Shown here piece by piece: positions 21,268 to 30,038 of a DNA stretch of 64,000 nucleotides (the first letter of the stretch is position 1; the number at the start of each line of letters is the position of its first letter). The stretch is from Oxalobacter formigenes (GTDB taxonomy: Bacteria > Pseudomonadota > Gammaproteobacteria > Burkholderiales > Burkholderiaceae_D): positions 1,054,001 to 1,118,000 of the forward strand of contig NZ_CP018787.1 of assembly GCF_002127965.1 (NCBI RefSeq), given 5' to 3'. The notes below the pieces were generated by a model. The model was not told where the DNA came from, did not search any database, and was given only the letters and a program-made list of their open reading frames with translations. Made by a program: the position numbers and the translations under genes.

Positions 21268-21906
21268 ATGGCTTCATCGAAAAAGATTACGGATCTCAAG
21301 GCACTGAAAAAAGTCGTCAAAAAGGCCAATGAGGATCGAAAGAAAGAGGAAGAGGAACGGAAAAGGGCTGAAAGGCAGTCCGTTTCCGACCGTGACCTTT
21401 TCCTGAAAAGTATCGGCGATGTGACGCCTATCGATAACAGGGATCGCGTCGCTCCTGTGTTTTCGTCGCCCAAACCGATTCCGGTACAAAGGATGGAGGA
21501 TGAAAAACGGGCTCTCATGGAATCGCTTTCCGATGAGTTCAGTGTGGAAAGCCTGCTTGAAACGGATGATGCCTTAAGCTATGCGCGCAACGGTATCGGA
21601 CCGGATGTCGTCCGGAAATTGCGGCGCGGTCACTGGGTGATCGGTGACCAGCTTGATCTGCACGGTTTCCGTCGCGACGAGGCACGGGAAATGCTGGTGG
21701 AGTTTTTGCGTCGCGCTTCCATAAGGGGTATCCGTTGCGTTCGCATCATTCACGGAAAGGGGCTCGGGTCGGTCAATCAGGAACCGGTTTTGAAAAAACT
21801 CGTTCACAAATGGCTGGTTCAGCGTGCGGATGTTGTCGCGTTCTGTCAGGCCAAACCGGCCGATGGCGGTTCCGGTGCGGTTGTCGTGCTGTTAAAAGGG
21901 AGTTAA
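21268..21906 (+). CDS. Smr-domain (MutS2 C-terminal-like) protein
   Basis: 212 residues. The N-terminal third is a charged Lys/Glu-rich helix (KKEEEERKRAERQ); the C-terminal half is a Smr domain with its two signatures, LDLHGFRRDEA and IIHGKGLGS. Smr domains are nucleic-acid-binding, often with nicking or RNA endonuclease activity; stand-alone proteobacterial versions (SmrA/SmrB) include a ribosome-collision endonuclease. Which subtype this is cannot be decided here. It starts 12 bp after trxB. Confidence 0.85.
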   Translation: MASSKKITDLKALKKVVKKANEDRKKEEEERKRAERQSVSDRDLFLKSIGDVTPIDNRDRVAPVFSSPKPIPVQRMEDEKRALMESLSDEFSVESLLETDDALSYARNGIGPDVVRKLRRGHWVIGDQLDLHGFRRDEAREMLVEFLRRASIRGIRCVRIIHGKGLGSVNQEPVLKKLVHKWLVQRADVVAFCQAKPADGGSGAVVVLLKGS

Positions 21907-22019
21907 TCGGCTCAGGGACGCTGGTGTGAAAAGCATTGACCCGATATACTTGTCTTTTATGCCGGTTTGCCGGTTTATTCAAAATTCATGGTTGTTCAGG
22001 TTTATAAAGAGGGTTTTTC

Positions 22020-22472
22020 ATGTTTTCTTTTCTGAAAAAAGCGGTTCCGGTCAGTCTCGTTCTGGTTTCTGTCGGGGTTTTGTCTGCCTGTACTACAGGA
22101 CAGGAAATGACGGCCAAGTTGACGGCACAGGCGGAAAAGGGGGATGTGGAAGCGATGGTCGAGCTGGCGGAGGTTTATTGCGGTGGCAAAAACATCGAAC
22201 AGGACGACCAGATTTGCGGCATGTGGATGAAACGGGCAGCTGAAAAAGGCCATGTCCGTGCCCAGTATATGCTCGGCAGAATGTATGAACTGGGTCTGGG
22301 TATGAGAGCCGATCCGGTACAGGCATACAAGTGGTATAGCTTGTCTGCCCCCCATTATCATATGTCCCAGACTGGTGCAGAGACTGTATATGCCGTCATG
22401 ACACCTGTCCAGCAGTCAGAAGCCAGAAAAGTGGCTGATGAGGCGAAGAAAACCATTCCTTCAAAACAATAA
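22020..22472 (+). CDS. Sel1-repeat lipoprotein
   Basis: 150 residues beginning with a lipoprotein signal (MFSFLKKAVPVSLVLVSVGV, lipobox LSAC, Cys at residue 25). Two Sel1-like repeats follow: KGDVEAMVELAEVYCGG...AAEKG and GHVRAQYMLGRMYELGLGM...AYKWYSLSA. Such proteins are envelope scaffolds or adaptors with no fixed function. Asp follows CTTGQE only later, so outer-membrane sorting is plausible. The gene has its own 113-bp upstream gap after the Smr gene. Confidence 0.85.
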   Translation: MFSFLKKAVPVSLVLVSVGVLSACTTGQEMTAKLTAQAEKGDVEAMVELAEVYCGGKNIEQDDQICGMWMKRAAEKGHVRAQYMLGRMYELGLGMRADPVQAYKWYSLSAPHYHMSQTGAETVYAVMTPVQQSEARKVADEAKKTIPSKQ

Positions 22473-22488
22473 TTTTTTCAATGATGTT

Positions 22489-22511
22489 GCCTGCATGTTT
22501 GCCATGCAGGC
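22489..22511 (+). other. Hairpin directly upstream of the GNAT gene
   Basis: A 9-bp perfect stem GCCTGCATG / CATGCAGGC with a 5-base loop lies 13 bases before the ATG at 22524. The sequence after it (GATGCTGTTTTT) is only weakly U-rich. It may terminate the Sel1 gene or act as a leader structure for the GNAT gene. Confidence 0.6.
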
Positions 22512-22523
22512 GATGCTGTTTTT

Positions 22524-23108
22524 ATGCTTATCAGAAAGTTTCAGGAAGCCGATGTCCATGCCGCTGGCCAGATGGCTTACGATACATGGTCGTATGAACT
22601 GAATGGTGTCGGGCACGATTTGAACCGGTTTATCCATGAATACATGGTCCGTTATTACGATACGAACCGCCAGTATTCTTTCAGTCTGGTCGACCAGTCA
22701 TTGAATGCCTTTTTACTGGCCGGTTTCAAAACGGATCAGGCCGGCTGCAATAAGTGGTTTGAAAACACGCTTTCCCGGTTTTTGCCTGAGGAAAAGGAAG
22801 TCGCCCTGGAATATCGGGACTATCTTTCCAGAAACGGTTCCGCCGTCAAAAAATATATGAAGGACGGGGATATCATGATGAACCTGTTCATGAGCAAGGG
22901 CGGTGGAACAGGACGGAGACTCTTGACCAGCTTCGAGGCGCTTTGCAGGAAAAATGCCGTTGAAAATATTTTCCTGTGGGCGGACGTAACCTGCAATTAT
23001 TCTTATTACGAAAAGAACGGGTTTGAGATTCTGGAACGGTTCGCGAACAGGACACCGGTCGATATCGGATGTCTCGATACGTATATTTTCAAAAAGAGAC
23101 TGAATTGA
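22524..23108 (+). CDS. GNAT family N-acetyltransferase
   Basis: 194 residues. The acetyl-CoA binding loop GGGTGRRLLTSFEALCRK is near residue 132 and the C-terminal GNAT element NYSYYEKNGFEILERF near 156, with the typical first strand MLIRKFQEADVHAAGQMAY. Substrate cannot be predicted. There is no good ribosome binding site; the ATG follows T-rich sequence 3' of a hairpin, so translation may be weak or controlled. It ends at a strong bidirectional terminator. Confidence 0.85.
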   Translation: MLIRKFQEADVHAAGQMAYDTWSYELNGVGHDLNRFIHEYMVRYYDTNRQYSFSLVDQSLNAFLLAGFKTDQAGCNKWFENTLSRFLPEEKEVALEYRDYLSRNGSAVKKYMKDGDIMMNLFMSKGGGTGRRLLTSFEALCRKNAVENIFLWADVTCNYSYYEKNGFEILERFANRTPVDIGCLDTYIFKKRLN

Positions 23109-23128
23109 TCGCTGATCTCTGAAATATG

Positions 23129-23157
23129 AAAAAGGGGAGCCATCGGCTCCCCTTTTT
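23129..23157. terminator. Bidirectional terminator between the GNAT gene and glnB
   Basis: A 13-bp stem (AAAAAGGGGAGCC / GGCTCCCCTTTTT) with a 3-base loop. It ends the GNAT transcript on the plus strand and nadE-glnB on the minus strand. Confidence 0.93.
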
Positions 23158-23182
23158 CATCCTGTTCATTTGCAGGCGGAAT

Positions 23183-23581
<399 letters not shown>

Positions 23582-23597
23582 TTAAAACATTTTGTTT

Positions 23598-25211
23598 TCA
23601 ATCGCGATATTTCGATGTGATCGGGCATCTCCAGTCGCGTCCGAAACCGCGTGGCGTAATCCGGATACCGATCGGTGCCTGACGCCGTTTGTATTCGTTG
23701 ATACGCATCAGACGAACAATTCGTTCCACGACGGTGGTGTTGTAACCGTTTTTGACGATTTCGCCCACGCTCCGGTTTTCTTCCATGAACATTCTGACGA
23801 TGGTGTCCAGCACTTCGTATGGTGGCAGCGTGTCCTGATCGAACTGGTTCGGTTTCAGTTCGGCCGTCGGCGCACGGGTCAACATGCGTTCGGGGATGAC
23901 GTCCGAGATCGAATTGCGGTAGTGGCAGAGTCGATAGACCAGCGTTTTGTAGATGTCCTTGATAACGGCGAATCCACCGGCCATATCGCCGTAAAGAGTA
24001 CAGTAACCGACGGCCATTTCACTCTTGTTGCCGGTTGTCAGGACGATGGAACCGAATTTGTTCGACAGGGCCATCAGAAGGGTTCCGCGAATGCGAGCCT
24101 GAAGGTTTTCTTCCGTCGAATCTTCGGGAAGCTTGTTGAACTGTGGCGCCAGTGTACTTAAAAATGAGGAGAAACAGTCGGAAATCGGAATTTCGTCGTA
24201 GGCGACTTTCAGGCGTCCAGCCATATCGCTGGCATCAATTTGTGAGATGTCGCTGGTATACGGGGAAGGCATCATGACAGCCCGGACTTTTTCAGGCCCG
24301 AGTGCATCGACGGCGATCGCCAGAACCAGTGCGGAATCGACACCGCCGGACAAGCCGATGATGACACCGGGAAAGCCGTTTTTGGTGACGTAGTCGCGCA
24401 CGCCCAGAACCAGTGCACGATAAACCTCGCTTTCGACAGTCGGATGCTCCTCCATCCTGCCGTTGACGGGCTGTTTGTTATCGAACGAAACGATTTCAAG
24501 GTCTTCTTCGCATTGTTTCAGCTGGACACAAACTTTGCCATCGGTATTCATCGCGAATGAGCAACCGTCAAAGACCAGTTCGTCCTGACCGCCGACCAGA
24601 TTGGCGTAAATGGCAGACATGCCTTGTCCGATGACGTTCTGGCGGACGATAACGGGACGCTGGTGCATTTTGCCCATGTGGTATGGTGAGCTGTTCATGA
24701 CCAGCATGACATCGGCACCGGCAGCCCGTGCTTTTTGTGGGGGCAATGGAAACCACACGTCTTCGCAAATGCCGATTCCGAAACAGACACCTTTGACCTT
24801 GAACACGAGCGGTTCATTGCCCGGGGCAAAGTATCTCTTTTCGTCGAAAACGGTGTAGTTCGGCAATTCCTGTTTGAAATAGGTACCGATGATGGTGCCG
24901 TTTACCAGAATGGAACAGGCGTTGTAACACAGTCCACCCTTGATCAGATGATGGCCCACCAGTACAAATACATTGTCAAGATCGGCCAGTTCGTTTTTAA
25001 GCCTGTCCAGTTCCAGTTGTGTGGAAGAATGAAAACTGTGTTGCAAAAGCAGGTCTTCAGGAGGATAGCCGGTCAGGGACAGTTCAGGTGTCAGGACGAT
25101 ATCGGCTCCGAGCGCAGCCGCTTTCCGGACGAATTCTGCAATGCGTTCGCGATTGCCGGACAGATCTCCGACGGTACTGTTGATTTGGGCGATGGCGACT
25201 TTGGGAGACAT
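23598..25211 (-). CDS. nadE: Glutamine-dependent NAD+ synthetase NadE
   Basis: 537 residues, the two-domain form. The N-terminal nitrilase-type glutaminase has the triad Glu in LTPELSLTGYPPEDLL, Lys in DEKRYF and Cys in FGIGICEDVWF. The C-terminal synthetase has the ATP loop [19 protein letters not shown] and LTTGNKSEMAVGY. It amidates nicotinic acid adenine dinucleotide to NAD+. It is divergent from thrC and probably co-transcribed with glnB. The last steps before this (nadA, nadC) are encoded at 42.8-44.7 kb; nadB and nadD are not in the window. Confidence 0.97.
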   Translation of the reverse strand: MSPKVAIAQINSTVGDLSGNRERIAEFVRKAAALGADIVLTPELSLTGYPPEDLLLQHSFHSSTQLELDRLKNELADLDNVFVLVGHHLIKGGLCYNACSILVNGTIIGTYFKQELPNYTVFDEKRYFAPGNEPLVFKVKGVCFGIGICEDVWFPLPPQKARAAGADVMLVMNSSPYHMGKMHQRPVIVRQNVIGQGMSAIYANLVGGQDELVFDGCSFAMNTDGKVCVQLKQCEEDLEIVSFDNKQPVNGRMEEHPTVESEVYRALVLGVRDYVTKNGFPGVIIGLSGGVDSALVLAIAVDALGPEKVRAVMMPSPYTSDISQIDASDMAGRLKVAYDEIPISDCFSSFLSTLAPQFNKLPEDSTEENLQARIRGTLLMALSNKFGSIVLTTGNKSEMAVGYCTLYGDMAGGFAVIKDIYKTLVYRLCHYRNSISDVIPERMLTRAPTAELKPNQFDQDTLPPYEVLDTIVRMFMEENRSVGEIVKNGYNTTVVERIVRLMRINEYKRRQAPIGIRITPRGFGRDWRCPITSKYRD

Positions 25212-25446
25212 AATATTCGTTCAAATAAATGAGTGACATCCGGTGAAGCTGGAAAGAATAGCATATAACTTTTTCCATTTTCATGTTTGGACCTTTTCCA
25301 AAATGATAGACGAAATGGCGATGTCAATGTCTAAGGCCGCGGAATTTGGTTACAATGTCAAATCTCGTTGGGCCGATTGTTGCCGGTTTGTTGTTTGTAA
25401 ACCGTTTTTTGTATTGTCGGCCTTGTTCAACTGCTGGATTTTGTAA

Positions 25447-26925
25447 ATGGTTCGTATGCAATACGTTTCGACTCGCGCACAAGACAAAAATGGAGCAAAA
25501 CGCTCTTTTTCCCAAATCCTGCTCGAAGGACTGGCTCCCGACGGCGGTCTGTACATGCCGGATGCCTATCCATCTGTCACGAAGGCAGAGCTGGATTCAT
25601 GGCGTTCCCTGTCTTATGCCGGTCTCGCCTTTGAGATTCTCAAGAAATTTGCCGATGATATTCCAGAGGCCGACCTGAAAGCGCTGGTCGAAAAGACCTA
25701 TACGTCCGAAGTCTATAAAAATGTCCGTTCCGGCGATTCGAAGGATGCGATCACGCCTTTGCGTCTTCTGGAAGAAAAGGACGGCAAGACGCTCATGCTG
25801 CTTGGACTCTCGAATGGCCCGACTCTGGCATTCAAGGATATGGCGATGCAGATGCTCGGCAATCTTTTCGAATACGAATTGACCCGCAAAAATGCCGAAC
25901 TGAATATTCTGGGTGCGACTTCAGGCGATACCGGCAGTGCTGCCGAATATGCCATGAGAGGCAAGAAGGGCATCCGGGTGTTCATGCTGTCGCCGCACCG
26001 GAAAATGAGCGCTTTCCAGACGGCACAGATGTTCAGCCTGCAAGACCCGAACATTTTCAACATCGCTATCGAAGGGGTATTCGACGATTGTCAGGATATC
26101 GTGAAAGCCGTTTCCAACGATCTGGAATACAAGACGCGCCAAAAGATCGGGACAGTCAATTCGATCAACTGGGCGCGTGTCGTCGCTCAGGTGGTTTATT
26201 ACTTCCGTGCGTATCTGCTGGCGACGCAAAACAGTGAACAGAAAGTGTCGTTTACTGTTCCGTCCGGCAATTTCGGAAATGTGTGTGCAGGGCATATCGC
26301 GCGCATGATGGGCCTGCCGATCGACAGGCTGGTCGTGGCCACGAATGAGAACGACGTTCTGGACGAATTTTTCCGTACGGGCATTTATCGCGTCCGCAAA
26401 TCTGCGGAAACCTGGCATACCAGCAGTCCGTCGATGGATATTTCCAAGGCGTCCAATTTCGAACGCTTTATTTACGATTTGCTCGGCAAAGACAGTGTTC
26501 GCGTCAACAAACTGTTCAAACAGATCGAATCCAAAGGCTTTTTCGACCTGTCGGGCAAGCCGGGCAGCGATGGCGACGAGTTCGCGCTAGTCGGCGGTTT
26601 CGGTTTCGAATCCGGAAAATCCACCCACGCAGACCGTCTGGAAACGATCCGTTTCGTACAGAAAGAGTATGGCATCATGATCGATACGCATACGGCAGAC
26701 GGCCTGAAAGTGGCGCGCGAACATCAGCAAAAAGGGATTCCGATGATCGTGCTGGAAACGGCTCAGGCAGCGAAATTCAATGAGACGATTTTCGAGGCGC
26801 TGGGCAAAAATGCCGATCGTCCGGCCGGTTTCGGGAAGATCGAAGACTTGCCGCAGCGTTTTACTGTCATGTCGGCTGATGCTGGCGAAGTCAAGGATTT
26901 CATTGCGGCACGAACGGGACTTTGA
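25447..26925 (+). CDS. thrC: Threonine synthase
   Basis: 492 residues of the long ThrC class. MQYVSTRAQDKNG and APDGGLYMPDAYP are N-terminal; the PLP lysine is in SNGPTLAFKDMAMQ and the phosphate loop in GATSGDTGSAAEYA. It converts O-phosphohomoserine to threonine. An ATG nine bases later (25456) gives the more usual MQYVSTR start; neither has a good ribosome binding site. It is upstream of moeA and moaD on the same strand. In related genomes hom usually precedes thrC, but here hom is 30 kb away, next to alaA. Confidence 0.95.
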   Translation: MVRMQYVSTRAQDKNGAKRSFSQILLEGLAPDGGLYMPDAYPSVTKAELDSWRSLSYAGLAFEILKKFADDIPEADLKALVEKTYTSEVYKNVRSGDSKDAITPLRLLEEKDGKTLMLLGLSNGPTLAFKDMAMQMLGNLFEYELTRKNAELNILGATSGDTGSAAEYAMRGKKGIRVFMLSPHRKMSAFQTAQMFSLQDPNIFNIAIEGVFDDCQDIVKAVSNDLEYKTRQKIGTVNSINWARVVAQVVYYFRAYLLATQNSEQKVSFTVPSGNFGNVCAGHIARMMGLPIDRLVVATNENDVLDEFFRTGIYRVRKSAETWHTSSPSMDISKASNFERFIYDLLGKDSVRVNKLFKQIESKGFFDLSGKPGSDGDEFALVGGFGFESGKSTHADRLETIRFVQKEYGIMIDTHTADGLKVAREHQQKGIPMIVLETAQAAKFNETIFEALGKNADRPAGFGKIEDLPQRFTVMSADAGEVKDFIAARTGL

Positions 26926-26988
26926 TTTTTTTGTCAAAGTTCAGAATCGTTTTTCCGACTTGAACGAAATTTGAGAGGCAGGCCTGAT

Positions 26989-28212
26989 ATGCTGACAGTC
27001 AACGAAGCTCTGAAGTGTTTGCTTGAAATGGCTGCACAGGTTCCGGAATCGGAAATGCTTGCCATTTCAAAGGCTAATGGACGTGTGCTGGCAGAGTCGC
27101 AGTATTCCGGAATCGATGTACCGAATGCCGATAACGCCGCCATGGACGGCTACGCCATTCGTTTTTCCGATCTCAATGGAACCGGGACGGTTTTGACCGT
27201 CAGGCAAAGAGTTCCGGCCGGACACATTGGCGGCAAACTGCAAAACGGTGAAGCGGCCCGTATTTTTACCGGTGCTCCCATACCGGAAGGCGCCGATACG
27301 GTTGTCAGGCAGGAATGGTGTGAAGTCGATGGAGACCGGTTGATATTCACGCGTTTGCCTGAGAAAAAAGGCGAATCGGTCCGATATCGCGGAGAAGATC
27401 TTGAAGAGGGCGATCTTGTTCTGAAAAAAGGAACCCGGTTGCAGGCGCAACATCTTGGCGTTGCCGCTTCTGTGGGTCTGGTGGATCTTCCTGTTACCCG
27501 TCGTCTGAAAGTGGCACTGATGTCGACAGGCGACGAGCTGGTCATGCAGGGTGAATCGTTGACCCCGGGGAAAATTTACAATTCCAATCGTTACACTTTG
27601 CGGGCTTTGCTGGAAAACCTCGGCTGTACCGTAACGGATTTCGGCATCATTGCCGACAACCTCAAGGCAACACAGGCCGCGCTTGCCGAAGCGGCAAGGA
27701 CAGGACACGACCTGATCCTCACATCCGGGGGCGTTTCTGTCGGCGAAGAAGATCATATCAAACCGGCTATCGAATCACTGGGACGTTTGCATTTCTGGCG
27801 TGTGGCGGTCAAACCGGGAAAACCGCTTGTATTCGGTGAAATCGATGAACGCTCAGGGCTGTCCTCCGCGTCGGCTGCCATCATCGGCTTGCCCGGCAAT
27901 CCGGTTTCCAGTTTCGTCACTTTCCTGCTTTTCGTACGGCCATTCCTCTTGCGGATGCAGGGAGTGGAAAATGTGTTTCCAAAATCATTTTCGCTTCGTG
28001 CGGATTTCACACTGGACAATCCCGATGAACGGAACGAATTTTTAAGAGTCAAATTGAATGAAGCCGGGGGGCTCGAACCTTTCGGCAATCAGGGATCAGG
28101 TGTGATGTCTTCAACAGTCTGGGGAGATGGCCTGATCGATAATCCACCCGGACAGCTCATCAAAAAGGGCGACTTTGTCCGTTTCATTCCTTTCAGTGAA
28201 TTGTTGAACTAA
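26989..28212 (+). CDS. moeA: Molybdopterin molybdenumtransferase MoeA
   Basis: 407 residues from the ATG at 26989, which is placed just after GAGAGGCAGG; an upstream TTG reading lies inside that site. Motifs: DVPNADNAAMDGYAIRF, IFTGAPIPEGADTVVRQEW, STGDELV, TSGGVSVGEEDHIK and GLPGNPVSSFVTF. It inserts molybdate into the pterin cofactor. Its TAA shares the A with the ATG of moaD, so the pair is translationally coupled. Confidence 0.96.
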   Translation: MLTVNEALKCLLEMAAQVPESEMLAISKANGRVLAESQYSGIDVPNADNAAMDGYAIRFSDLNGTGTVLTVRQRVPAGHIGGKLQNGEAARIFTGAPIPEGADTVVRQEWCEVDGDRLIFTRLPEKKGESVRYRGEDLEEGDLVLKKGTRLQAQHLGVAASVGLVDLPVTRRLKVALMSTGDELVMQGESLTPGKIYNSNRYTLRALLENLGCTVTDFGIIADNLKATQAALAEAARTGHDLILTSGGVSVGEEDHIKPAIESLGRLHFWRVAVKPGKPLVFGEIDERSGLSSASAAIIGLPGNPVSSFVTFLLFVRPFLLRMQGVENVFPKSFSLRADFTLDNPDERNEFLRVKLNEAGGLEPFGNQGSGVMSSTVWGDGLIDNPPGQLIKKGDFVRFIPFSELLN

Positions 28213-28466
28213 TGAAAATCAGATTGCGATATTTTGCCCGCGTCAGGGAAAAACTCGGTGTCGCAGAAGAATGGGTGACGCTACCTGATGATATCAGGAC
28301 GGTTGACGATGTCCGGCTTTTCCTGATGAAAAGAGGCGGGGTATGGTCAGAGGTATTGTCGGCAGGGCAGTTGAAAATGGCTTGTCAATTGCAAATGGCA
28401 CAGCCTGATACAAAAGTGACTGAAGGGTGTGAAATCGCCTTTTTCCCGCCCGTCACAGGGGGTTGA
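28212..28466 (+). CDS. moaD: Molybdopterin synthase small subunit MoaD
   Basis: 84 residues, ubiquitin-like, starting MKIRLRYFARVREKLGVAEE and ending FFPPVTGG with the Gly-Gly tail that is thiocarboxylated. It supplies sulfur to molybdopterin synthase. The large subunit MoaE is not next to it as usual but at 47.0 kb. Translation overlaps moeA by one base. Confidence 0.95.
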   Translation: MKIRLRYFARVREKLGVAEEWVTLPDDIRTVDDVRLFLMKRGGVWSEVLSAGQLKMACQLQMAQPDTKVTEGCEIAFFPPVTGG

Positions 28467-28492
28467 ACCCTTCATTTTCTGACATTTTTGAT

Positions 28493-28536
28493 TTTTACCC
28501 GGATAATATTGCATTGGTAATATTATCCGGGTAAAA
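28493..28536. promoter_or_regulatory. Perfect 18-bp inverted repeat, likely operator
   Basis: Arms at 28493-28510 and 28519-28536 are exact reverse complements (TTTTACCCGGATAATATT and its partner) around an 8-base spacer. It ends 33 bases before the ATG of the DUF2239-like gene. No T-run follows the right arm on either strand, so it does not look like an intrinsic terminator; the site's symmetry and place suggest a protein-binding operator. Which protein binds is unknown. Confidence 0.65.
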
Positions 28537-28569
28537 TGCGATTTTCATTTTATATGCACTGGATCGCAA

Positions 28570-29190
28570 ATGAATCATTCTCCTCTTGCGCAATGGATCG
28601 CTTTTTCCGGAAACGACTGCATCGCTTCCGGTGTTCCGGAAAATGTTGCGACAGATGTCAAACGTTTTGTCGACTCACATCCGGTCGAGCCTGTTCTGGT
28701 TTTCGATGCAAAAACGAGCGCCATTATCGAAGTGGATTTTCGGGGGCCTTTAGCGGATGTCCTTGTTCGTTTGCCTGTCGGAAAAGAGCCGCCAACGGAA
28801 ACGGGTTCAATAATGAAAGCGCCTGCCAGACAGGGTGCAGGACGTCCGAAACTGGGTGTTGTTCCGCGGGAAGTGACCTTGTTGCCGAGACATTGGGAAT
28901 GGCTTGCGACGCAAGCTGGAGGAGCATCGGTGACGCTTCGAAAGCTGGTCGAGCATGCCATGCGTGCGGCAAGGGAATCAGACAGAATGCGTCAGGCGCA
29001 GGAAGCGGCTTATAATTTCATGGTGGCAATGGCCGGGAACAATCAGGGTTTTGAAGAAGCGTCCCGAGCCTTGTTTGCCGGGAACATCGATCACTTCAGA
29101 CAGTGTATTGGTAATTGGCCCGCTGATATCAGGGATCACCTCTTTTCTTTGGCAAGCGCTATTGATACTGTGTCAGGAGGCGCAAGTTGA
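28570..29190 (+). CDS. DUF2239 family protein
   Basis: 206 residues. The central block GAGRPKLGVVPREVTLLP, RHWEWLATQAGGASVTLR and KLVEHAMRAA is the DUF2239 hallmark; it reads like a ribbon-helix-helix style DNA-contact segment followed by a helical tail. The N-terminal 75 residues form a separate alpha-beta part. Function is not established. The location just downstream of a perfect palindrome fits an autoregulated DNA-binding protein, but that is inference. It is followed by a bidirectional terminator and is not part of the moeA-moaD unit by any close spacing (103 bp gap). Confidence 0.8.
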   Translation: MNHSPLAQWIAFSGNDCIASGVPENVATDVKRFVDSHPVEPVLVFDAKTSAIIEVDFRGPLADVLVRLPVGKEPPTETGSIMKAPARQGAGRPKLGVVPREVTLLPRHWEWLATQAGGASVTLRKLVEHAMRAARESDRMRQAQEAAYNFMVAMAGNNQGFEEASRALFAGNIDHFRQCIGNWPADIRDHLFSLASAIDTVSGGAS

Positions 29191-29216
29191 AGCTCTTATT
29201 TAAGGCAAGTCCAGAC

Positions 29217-29247
29217 AAAAAAGCCGACAAATACATGTCGGCTTTTT
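29217..29247. terminator. Bidirectional terminator between DUF2239 gene and rpmG
   Basis: A stem of 11-12 bp (AAAAAAGCCGAC / GTCGGCTTTTT) with an 8-base loop, T-runs on both strands. It ends the convergent plus gene and the rpmB-rpmG operon. Confidence 0.92.
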
Positions 29248-29268
29248 GCATAAGAAAGCGATGAAGAC

Positions 29269-29436
29269 CTACTTGATCTTCGTTTCCTTGTAAGGAACAT
29301 GCTTTCTTGCCTTGGGATCGAACTTGACGATTTCAATCTTGTCAGGCGTCGTACGCTTGTTTTTGGTCGTCGTATAAAAATGACCCGTACCTGCCGTCGA
29401 TTCCAGCTTGATCTTCTCTCTACCAGCCTTAGCCAT
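29269..29436 (-). CDS. rpmG: 50S ribosomal protein L33
   Basis: A 55-residue basic protein, [20 protein letters not shown] at the start and [10 protein letters not shown] at the end, which is the L33 pattern. The cysteine-free form ([19 protein letters not shown]) lacks the zinc-binding CxxC pairs. An AGAGGG site precedes the ATG. It lies 23 bp after rpmB on the same strand, the standard rpmB-rpmG operon. Its short length means it can be missed by size-limited gene calls. Confidence 0.96.
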   Translation of the reverse strand: MAKAGREKIKLESTAGTGHFYTTTKNKRTTPDKIEIVKFDPKARKHVPYKETKIK

Positions 29437-29459
29437 AACAAAAACCCTCTAAAAAAACT

Positions 29460-29696
29460 TTAAACCTTCTCACCACGAGCGCGCAAATCAGCCAGGACCG
29501 CATCGATCCCCAGCTTGTCAATCACGCGCAAACCGGCATTCGACACCCGCAGGGAAACCCAGCGATTCTCCGATTCCACAAAAAAACGACGGTAATGCAA
29601 ATTCGGCATAAAACGGCGTCTCGTCTTATTATTGGCATGAGAAACCTTGTTACCCGACATCGGCTTCTTACCTGTAATCTGGCAAACACGAGCCAT
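29460..29696 (-). CDS. rpmB: 50S ribosomal protein L28
   Basis: 78 residues starting [20 protein letters not shown], which fixes the ATG at 29696 rather than one 39 bases upstream. The rest ([32 protein letters not shown]) is typical L28. GGAGG-type sequence (GGAGGTTTTTTC) precedes the ATG. First gene of rpmB-rpmG. Confidence 0.97.
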   Translation of the reverse strand: MARVCQITGKKPMSGNKVSHANNKTRRRFMPNLHYRRFFVESENRWVSLRVSNAGLRVIDKLGIDAVLADLRARGEKV

Positions 29697-30038
29697 GAAA
29701 AAACCTCCAGACAAAAACAGAAAAAAACAAAACAAAAAACGGAAGTCCGGATTCTACCCCGAAACGATTGAAAAACACAATAAAAAACAGGCACTTGTTA
29801 ATATTTATTGTGTCGCGATATTTATAATAAAGTCACAATCGGGATGCAATTCTGTTCAAGATCATGTTTTTGAAGGGGTTTTCGAGATGATATCTCCTGT
29901 CCGGAATTTCTTTGCGCATTGTGCAGTTTCAGGGAATTTTTCATCTTTACTGACTATAATGTCCAAAAAACAGGTTGACTGGCATGCAATCACCAGAACC
30001 GGAATTCATCACCCATTTGCAGAAAGGCAGGTTTTTCT
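29697..30038. other. Intergenic region between rpmB and the hydroxyacid dehydrogenase gene
   Basis: A 342-bp gap between divergent genes. It contains AT-rich stretches with TATAAT-like hexamers (for example 29955-29960 on the plus strand), but no -35 element at proper spacing that I would commit to. No repeat or RNA gene seen. Confidence 0.5.

Noticed and set aside
28493-28536. Reading the 18-bp palindrome as the moaD terminator
   Set aside because: The right arm ends in AAAA and is followed by TGCG; there is no T-run on the plus strand, so an operator is the better call.
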